The position numbers and the translations under genes are program-made. Under the pieces are notes generated by a model. That model searched no databases. It was not told where the DNA came from and saw only the letters and a program-made list of their open reading frames with translations. Positions 57,007-64,000 of a DNA stretch of 64,000 bases are shown piece after piece; positions within the stretch are counted from its first letter, which is position 1; the number at the start of each line of letters is the position of its first letter. The DNA is from Chalara sp. BL73 (Eukaryota > Ascomycota > Leotiomycetes > Helotiales), in NCBI GenBank assembly GCA_918026815.1, contig CAKJVC010000051.1, forward strand, positions 1 through 64,000. Reading direction: 5' to 3'.

Positions 57007-57172
57007 ATGAACAACATTGCTCCGCAGTCAGGGGAAATACAATAAGGCCCAGGCCACTCAACGAGAGGCGCTCCAGCTCAAGGTAGAAGTGCTCGGCCAG
57101 AAGCGCCCCTCGACGCTTACGAGCATGAATAGCCTCGCTCTTGTGATTCACTTCCTAAGAGACCTACCCTGA
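57007..57172 (+). pseudogene. Relic of a kinesin-light-chain-type TPR repeat
   Basis: The stretch from 57029 reads QGKYNKAQATQREALQLKVE, then VLGQKRPSTLTSMNSLALVI, which matches the TPR unit of fungal NB-ARC/Pfs-TPR proteins (QGKY-x2-A ... VLG-x-x-x-P-x-TL-x-SM-x-x-LA). It stops at 57172. Upstream in another frame, MNNIAPQ (57007) is the end of a preceding repeat, so a frame break lies at about 57028. It is too short to be a gene. Confidence 0.6.
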
Positions 57173-58036
57173 TAGTCCTAAAATTCATTCCTAAGTCATT
57201 CATACCAGAAGGAGTCACTCATTGACATCATATCTTTATTCTAGGTCTGTATGCGTGGGAATTACAAGTATACACCAAAGAGAGTAATTTCTGAATGAGC
57301 AATGGAAGTTGTATTCGAATCCAAAAACTGATAGAATTGCACTTACGCTGAATTACAAACATGTTCTAGACTTTGATTTTTCTTCCCTGTTATTAGTTTA
57401 CACATCTGGTGCCTGTATCAGGCAGGTCCTATACTAAAAGTGTGACTCTTTTTTTTCTTAACCAAATCTCCTCTTCCCCAAGTGAAATGGTAGACGAGAG
57501 ATAAATAACGACAGCACCAAATACTTTATAGTAAGGCCTCACGATTGCTAGGTACCAATATTTCTACAGATCAAATCAACTCAACTCAAATAGCCCTCCA
57601 TAATGTGCAGTACCACAAAATTTAAGACAAAGGACATACCAGATTTATCTGGCAAGGTTCATTATCAATGGCATGTTACTTTCCTAATCTCAGAGAAAAC
57701 CTCCTCGTTCTAGTGATATTTTACAAAGAACCATGGTTTTTCATCAATTGAAACAAGCAGTGATTCGCTTCGTAATTTCTTTCCCAGTAATCTTAAAACA
57801 CTCAAAGGAAGAGATTAAGCCCCAACAATGCGATAGTAGAGACTTGCTCACCCATACTTTAACAATCTTAAGTAGGAAATAACGAACTGGGCAAAGAGTC
57901 CGCAACCTGGCTTGCACTCTATATGATCTCTCGCTCAGTATACAAATGGCAAGAAGCCATTGCTAACATTACCGAACTCAGCCCATCGGCAAAAGTCTAT
58001 CTGCTTTAGATGGATTTCGTATGTTTGTGGCGATCC

Positions 58037-58303
58037 TCAAAAAACATCACGGATCGTGGTAAATAGCCACAATTCCAGCCGCCTGAAAATTTGGTTTCCA
58101 CTCTTCGGACCCATGTGAACGGCATCCTCAAGATTCGATCTAGGGCCCAGAAGCCGTTTCGTCCTGCTATCGATTCTTCTCTTTAGCTCCATTCTGCGGA
58201 AGCTAGGGTCATCTATGGTAAATGTGATGGATATTACCTCGTGACATGTTCTCGACTTAAGCAGTGCTTCGGCGATTTCTTTCTTGACACGGCCGCCACA
58301 GGC
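58037..58303 (-). pseudogene. Unassigned open stretch, possible exon relic
   Basis: About 88 codons open without a Met start, reading from after a TAA at 58304 to TGA 58037. It includes KKEIAEALLKSRTCHEVISI and MELKRRIDSRTKRLLGPRSN. The texture is protein-like (charged helices), but I do not recognise the family. A possible acceptor (GTAAG) precedes it. It may be a leftover exon or chance. Confidence 0.25.
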
Positions 58304-58729
58304 TTACAGTTCGGTGGCTTGATGCTTCTAACATAAATTACTTACTCAAAAAAGGGTGTATGTTATAAAGCGTAAAGGTTTCGAAAGAGCACTTTATTCT
58401 GGGGTATTTGGATAATTTCACAGTAATTACAATTTATACCAGTCCGTAACAGCAACTTTTTCAAATGTTCTGCATGGCTGAATTGCTGGGCGACCTTTTT
58501 TATTCGGAGATGAAAGCAATATTGGGACATGCGTGTCCATTATCTTAAATCGGACGCGCTGTTTCCACGTGAAAAAGGGCCCGCTCGATACATTTCTGCA
58601 CATCGACAAGGATAATCTGATAAGGAAGGATTTGATATGGCTTTGGAGTGTAAGTAGTTCACAAAGACGATAGTATAAGTCCAGATATTTGGCAATGTGG
58701 CATATTGTATGATCTTACTCTGTAGCCTT

Positions 58730-60653
58730 TCAAAGAATCTGGAAATCTCGACTTAAACTCTCCATGTCTAGCTCCTTCATAGCCTCCCCGTCCATAATTC
58801 CATGTACATAGCACTCGCCAACAAGCTTGAAAAACCCATCCTTGTCTTCCCTCAGTACAAAAGGTACAGCCGAACCAAATAGAATGCAAACTTTGTCTCC
58901 AATTTTACTTCCACTAGAGACATGTCCGAGGTATCCTCCAGCTGTGACGCACAAATTCCTTCCGGCGCTGTGAACCCCAATTGTATTCATAAGTGCTACA
59001 TAATTGAAGATATTATCGTTGGTGAAGTTCGACTTATCTATTCCTGTCCAGTCAACACTTCCGTCAGCTTTTGTCGCCTGATGCTGCTTCCCAAGGAGCC
59101 TCCAAGCTATCGCGTATTCTGCTGGGGCTCTTCTTGCAGGTATCTGATTTGTCATATCGCAACAAAGCGTTCGCCAGAGCGATTCTTCACGCTCCTGGCC
59201 TTCTGGAAACTTGTTTGCGGCTTCGGCGAAAGCTATGTAAATTTCAAATGAAGCCTTGCTCCGTAGGGCTATGCGAGCCTGGCCAGCTTTCGTGCCGTGG
59301 TCAAGCTTTGCGTCTTCACTCCCAATAAGGATAGTGGTATCCAGTTGCGAGATGGTGTCGATTATTGCGCCTCGAACAGCTAAGATTTTTTGGTCTGCTG
59401 AGATTGATAGGGTTAGTTGAGAGTCTCCAGAGGCGCACATTCCTCTCCCTCGGGCCACTGCAGCGATAACTGATCTGCGGTCGTTATCATGGCTCCAGTC
59501 AGGGACCCAAGATGGAAGCTTTGGATTCTGTGGTGTTGAACTAATTCCTCCACTTCCCAAAAGTTCCAGATTCTTTAGTTTCTCCAAGTTGTGAACTGCC
59601 ACTGACAGATAGACTTCTTCAGTAGAAAGTCTATAATCTGCTTTGATATTTATACTATCATGATTTGTGACAATGCCCATCAAAGCAAATACTTTGTCGC
59701 GAGGATCAGTCGACAGATATTTTCGTGTCAGACGAAGGAGGTCGAGAAGTCCGAAATTCATGTCTTGAGATTTGTGTGCTAAGCTCAAGTGATGGACAAT
59801 AATGATACAAGACATACCCGGCACTTTTGGCGCGTGAAAGTCAACTGGGTAGATCCCGATGTGACCGTAGTGGCGAAGACACCGAGCAACATTGGAAATG
59901 TCACCCCAACTGACTGAATGAGACCCACAAACAACAATCGATTCCCCTGCCATCTAGATTTCTAATAGTGAGCATTCTATTGGGCGACATTAGAAGATGG
60001 ATTAAAGAAAGTCTACGGAGTTGACATACAGTTGCCTCTTGTACCACCCAAATGCGCTGGAACCATTCACGCTGGAATAATCTCACAAGCGCAAGCCACC
60101 GAGGATCGTAAAAATGGGGGAATCCGAGACTTTGATCTGGATAAGGGCCGATATCAACTAAGCCGTACTTTGCGAATATGTCCTTGAAGAGGTTCAATAT
60201 TGAAAATGCTGCTTTATCTTCCGAAGTTTCTTTTCCGAGCCATATCACAACACGGGAAGCTTTTGCATATATGTCCTTCATGATACCCACCTCCTCTGTC
60301 CGTTCCTGATCATTTCTTTGGTTTATACACACTGCATCAATCCACATGATTCGTTCTTGCTCCGGGTTCCGTAGATATTTGATTGCATCGTAGAGATTGC
60401 AAGTAACACTCATAAGAACATCGTCACAGGTGATGGTCGAGTCTTGCTCGGTAGAGCCCCAGGCGTACGATAGAGCTTCATATGGCGGTGAAGCCTCTAA
60501 GCTCGTGGTCACGAGCCTACAACGAATGGGGTACTCATCAACGCCAGCTTCAATACCTAGGAGTCGAATGTGGTCTAGAGGTAAAGCATCCATTGCGCTT
60601 CGTTGTAGACCAAGCAACCTCGCAAGTACTCTGGTGGAGTTGTGCCAGGGCAT
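58730..60653 (-). CDS. HET-domain protein, second copy (diverged)
   Basis: Exon 1 (60030-60653) has the HET start (DHIRLLGIEAG ... PPYEALSYAWGSTEQDSTI), IMWIDAVCINQRNDQERTEE, DIYAKASRVVIWLGKE and WFQRIWVVQEAT. A 76-nt intron (59954-60029, donor GTATGT) follows. Exon 2 (58730-59953) starts MAGESIVVCGSHSVSWGDIS and continues through YLSTDPRDKVFALMGIVTNH, LPSWVPDWSHD and the tail block KIGDKVCILFGSAVPFVLRE ... LVGECYVHGIMDGEAM. About 615 residues. The domain order equals that of the HET gene at 54545, but the sequences are well diverged, so this is a family member rather than a recent copy. An internal Met (60593) could be an alternative start. Role in non-self recognition is inferred from the family. 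Confidence 0.92.
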
Positions 60654-60972
60654 ACTGTCGGGATAGCACCAGCCACAGAATAAGCGAACTAGTAATAGGG
60701 GAGTGGTGACTTTGGGAGTCTTCTGGTGATATGGCTGTTGGCATCGCGAAACTTCTAGTAATAATAAGAGTATAGAGAAATTATAACAAATTTCAAAAAT
60801 AAGAAAATGCGTACGATATTTGAAAAGGAAGATTAGAAATAGCTTGATAATCGTGTTCGAGAGAGGGAATTCAGGTCATGAAGAATGGCAAACACACATT
60901 CTCGCCCTAGTTGGATAGCTTTGCATTTGAATTTATTATTTTAATGTATGACTTTCAGATATTTACTGCTTC
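60654..60972. other. Promoter of the second HET gene / 3' flank of the Clr5 gene
   Basis: About 320 AT-rich bases between two minus-strand genes. No reading frame. No clear TATA box. Confidence 0.5.
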
Positions 60973-62997
60973 TCATTCGGTCAAAGGCTCTAAGCCATAA
61001 TCATCATCATTCTGTTCTGCCAGCGCATCAATTTCTAGTCTCAAAAGATTCGCATCAGCGTGTCGGCCCCATTCACGAAGCCACGATTCCAGTTGAATGC
61101 GCTTTTGTGTCGCCCAGGGATATTTCTTCCCATACCGTTTAACGATATTATTGATTGCCGCACGAAGATTGCGCTCTGCTAGATCTTGTTTACCGGCACC
61201 ATGTTGAGCCAAACAGCTCACATAAAACCCCAATAACTCGGCTTTACTTAGAGATGGCCTATCGAGAAAGTCCTCGTAATATGGTCCCTCAATGCCGGCC
61301 AGGTTATAGACTTCATCTGAGCGATATAGGGTATAAGCATCCTCGCGAATCTGATTCCCAAGTATCTCTGGCTCATCAAATTTACCTTGACGCCACAAAT
61401 TTATACCAAGGTTGAATTTGAGAACCGCTGGAATTTGGTATTGATGTTGGAAAATCCGGCGACTTTCCTCAAGTAATTGTCTCAACATAAACTCTTCAGT
61501 TGTGAAGTCTGTTGTTCCAAATGGCGAGTATGTAAACTGAAGATAATCAAGATAGCATGAAAGTGCTTCTTGACTATCATAATTTGTTAGCAAAGAGAAG
61601 TTTAATATTATCTAATTGGTGATAGTAATATTTCTGCGTAATAGTTCTAACTCAAAACTCGGACCCACAAATTTGAGTAAAAATATATCATTGGGAAGGG
61701 CTTACTTAAAAAGTCCAAGATTTCTTTGAAAGGTACTGCTAACGCAGGACCAGGACTGAACCATGGCACCTTCAAATTGCTGCGTATCAACCATTCCAAG
61801 AAGACGGCATATATTTGACAATGGCCTGTCATAACGAGTACGTGTAACAATAGTAGCCATCTCACTGATATATTTCATTAAGATGGCAATTACCTGATCG
61901 TGGCCCTTCCGTTTCAAATTTAAAAATCCTTCAACTAACCCCCGTAGTGTTCGAGGATCTTCGTGCTCGAGAATAGGTTGGATCAAGGCGCAGGCATTCG
62001 ATAGCATTATTCTAGCTTCAAGAAATGACTTTGATTCAATGAGTGCAGATGCTGTACGGCAATAATCAAGCCAGGCGCTTATGTGGTCCGTGGCCTGTCC
62101 ACGGGTGCTGATGCAATTACCGTCGGCATCGATGGTCCAAGATCCAGAATCGAATGAGCCATCAAAGTAATTTCTAATGCTGTAAAATAACTCCTCAGAC
62201 ACGGAAAAAGACCGTGGGCTTGCTGGCTGATGTGGAAGATCTATATTAGTGGAGAAAATCCGACGCACATCGCTAGCTCCTAAGTAGGAGATGGCATAGT
62301 TACTAGGCAGACCACGCGACAAAGCTCCTTGGTGGCTAGTGCTAGGGTGGTCTCCCTCAGGTGACATTACTCGTGAGTCATTGGTGAGGAGAGGAACCGG
62401 AGATCGATTATGCCTCAGAGATGTATGTTGGACAAGAGAGCTCGGTTCTTGAGGTTGTGGTGACGGGGTCCGATAAGAGATATGCTCTGGGGTACGGGCT
62501 TCAATAGGAAGCTCACTACTGTCAGGAGCGCCTCCTTTCCTCCTTGAAAAATATTGAGCCACATCATCTTCATTGAGGACCCTGCCACGGATGACAAATT
62601 CTGTCTGTTTGCCCATTGCGGCTCGTTTTGTCTGTTTGTGGAGGATAAACATCATATCATCTTTCTTGTTGTTTTTGTCGTAGCCCCATTTAAGAACGCG
62701 GGTTACATACATCTTCTTCCTTACAATATAATCAGCCATTGGCAAAGCACATGAAGATATTCCTTGGCCAGACAATATCAAAATTTAGTCTCACATGATG
62801 TCGCTACTGAATCAGAGTTAAATATGAACTTACGTCCCCCGATGTCCATAATCTCTCTCCATGATCCCCATTACCTCTTTCAATGTTTTGCCTTTATCAA
62901 CATAAAGTTCTCGAATAATGGGCTTCACCCGCTCCCAGTCCATAGGCGAAGCCCATTTATTTGGCGCCACTGAGGCTTTTGAGTCGCCCAGGTCCAT
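60973..62997 (-). CDS. Clr5-domain protein
   Basis: Exon 1 (62834-62997) starts MDLGDSKASVAPNKWASPMD and carries the first half of a Clr5 domain (WERVKPIIRELYVDKGKTLK, then MGIMERDYGHRG). A 114-nt intron follows, then exon 2 (61706-62719) with the second half (KKMYVTRVLKWGYDKNNKKD), a Ser/Pro linker, and helical repeats. A 132-nt intron leads to exon 3 (60973-61573) with more helical, TPR-like text (ALSCYLDYLQFTYSPFGTTD; AERNLRAAINNIVKRYGKKY). About 592 residues. The Clr5 domain is named after a fission-yeast silencing factor; in filamentous fungi it is found on many proteins near HET and NLR genes. A nuclear role is likely but unproven. Exon joins are inferred from phase and signals. Confidence 0.87.
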
Positions 62998-63896
62998 TCT
63001 TTAACAGTACTTCAGAGACGAAGCTTTGGTGCTTAAAACTGGTGACGACCGTAGGGCTGAAGAACATTACCGATTTTCCCAGAATCTGCCGTGGTTCCTC
63101 AGGCAGAAATCCGAAATCGAGATGATCGATGCAGGGTATATTAACAACCTTATCCGCAGCTCCGGTTATATAGTAACGACAAAATGAATAGTAGGAGTAT
63201 TGCCATAGATTATGTTGGGCAAAGTTTTCGGACTTGCGGCCAAAATATGAAAACAGGGCCGACATACTTTTTACTCCCCTCGCTTGTCACCAATCAGGCA
63301 CAGGGCTTATGATACTCCTTTGGAGAATATCCTGAGGAGTATCGACTTGCCTCTCATCACGATGCGTCGAATAGACGAACCCGGCCACGATAAGTATAAA
63401 AAAAAAGAAAAAAAAAGGGCTAAATGGGAACCATCGAATATGAGATGAATCGAGGGCTTCTTGCAGCGTTTGCAGCGGACAACGCAGCAGAAGCTATAAC
63501 GGAGCGCACCAAAGGCTCCTGAAGGTTGAGACAAAAGCGATTCCTGGCCAAGGAAAACTTACACCCTTGCATCGCCACTTTCAATCAATTATAGTTAGTG
63601 AATAATGGCGAATGAGATAAGGTCTCTAGGCACAGTTTTAGGAGAAAGTGGTTTATGACGAAATACATCTGCGTTTGCATATCACGTGCGGAGCCAACAT
63701 GCTTATCTAATGAGGTGGCGCACACAGAGCAGCGAGGCTGAGACATCTGAAATGCAAGCTGGCCTTCGATTTCTAATCCTCTAACACAAAAGCTATTATC
63801 TGCAAGATACATGATACAATACCTGAAAATAATCCAAATTCTTTAAAGTTGGTATTTTGCTAGTTTCCCGAATTAACAGATAACAAGAACGCCGAT
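62998..63896. promoter_or_regulatory. Divergent intergenic region
   Basis: It separates the Clr5 gene (-) from the gene starting at 63897 (+) and should hold both promoters. Short minus-strand frames (62957-63265, 63307-63534, 63585-63812) lack domain signal. An A-run with G interruptions lies at 63399-63417. Confidence 0.45.
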
Positions 63897-64000
63897 ATGG
63901 TTCTTATAAAGAGCCTGTTACTCGCGGGACTCAGTGCAACTTGGTCCTTTGTGTCTGCATCTGCGCCCACATACGACCATTCCGAGGTCATTGACCTGAT
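63897..64000 (+). CDS. N-terminus of a secreted protein, cut by the window end
   Basis: ATG 63897 opens MVLIKSLLLAGLSATWSFVS followed by ASAPTYDHSEVIDL. This is a clear signal peptide with a likely cleavage site after a small-residue stretch (SASA). Only 34 codons are visible, so the family cannot be named. Confidence 0.6.
   Translation, partial: MVLIKSLLLAGLSATWSFVSASAPTYDHSEVIDL

Larger units (their letters stand above)
56732..58729. other. Intergenic region between two HET genes, with gene relics
   Basis: Convergent 3' flanks of the two HET genes. It holds the TPR relic at 57007-57172 and a coherent minus-strand open stretch at 58037-58303. The rest, 57.2-58.0 kb, is AT-rich with no gene seen. 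Confidence 0.55.

Noticed and set aside
63969..63980. ACATACGACCAT, identical to the first bases of fungal 5S rRNA
   Set aside because: The match ends at once (TTCCGAGG follows) and the bases lie within the coding frame of a signal-peptide protein, so it is chance.

Overview
The window is nuclear DNA of a filamentous ascomycete. Genes are split by short introns, mostly 46-60 nt, with CTAAC/CTGAC branch sites. Recognisable proteins are fungal: Mgm1, Zrg17, Dug3, Ebp2, ribosomal L28, an Rds1-type ferritin-like protein, HET-domain proteins, a Clr5-domain protein and an NLR-like hydrolase-NACHT protein. A Leotiomycete-like fungus (Botrytis/Sclerotinia relatives) is my best guess, but it is inference from protein flavour, not a search result.

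Layout. 0-3.6 kb: ribosomal protein L28 (+, 5' end outside the window) and a tandem CCCH zinc-finger protein (-); both carry single-base frame breaks in C runs. 3.6-6.6 kb: no gene seen. 6.6-15.2 kb: broken F-box-type genes, including a head-to-tail direct duplication of about 2.9 kb (9387-12246 and 12247-15211), each unit carrying one copy. 15.2-18.1 kb: gene-poor, with one degenerate coding stretch. 18.4-22.1 kb: EBP2 and a secreted carboxylesterase (both -). 22-28 kb: two small Cys-rich proteins (-) and an 847-residue single-exon protein (+) of unknown function that also begins with a cysteine cluster. 28.8-38.0 kb: conserved core of DUG3 (-), MGM1 (+), ZRG17 (-) and a two-TM membrane protein (+). 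38.8-63 kb: an accessory region rich in recognition-type genes: alpha/beta-hydrolase-NACHT-ankyrin protein, C2H2-ankyrin protein, C2H2 regulator, two HET proteins, a Clr5 protein, relics of an APH-type kinase and of a kinesin-light-chain-type TPR protein, plus an Rds1-like protein, a short-chain dehydrogenase and two MITE-like inverted-repeat elements. The last 104 bases start a secreted protein.

How the genes fit together. The core genes are ordinary housekeeping genes: ribosome biogenesis (L28, Ebp2), glutathione breakdown (Dug3), mitochondrial fusion (Mgm1) and zinc entry into the secretory pathway (Zrg17). NLR-like and HET proteins belong to families known in fungal non-self recognition and programmed cell death. 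Their density here, with relics and small mobile-like elements between them, is typical of a birth-and-death recognition cluster; joint action is inference.

Caution on quality. L28, the CCCH gene and the dehydrogenase are each broken by loss of one base in or next to a homopolymer, and the two 2.9-kb repeat units differ largely by indels. Uncorrected sequencing error is a serious explanation for many of the breaks, above all in the first 15 kb.
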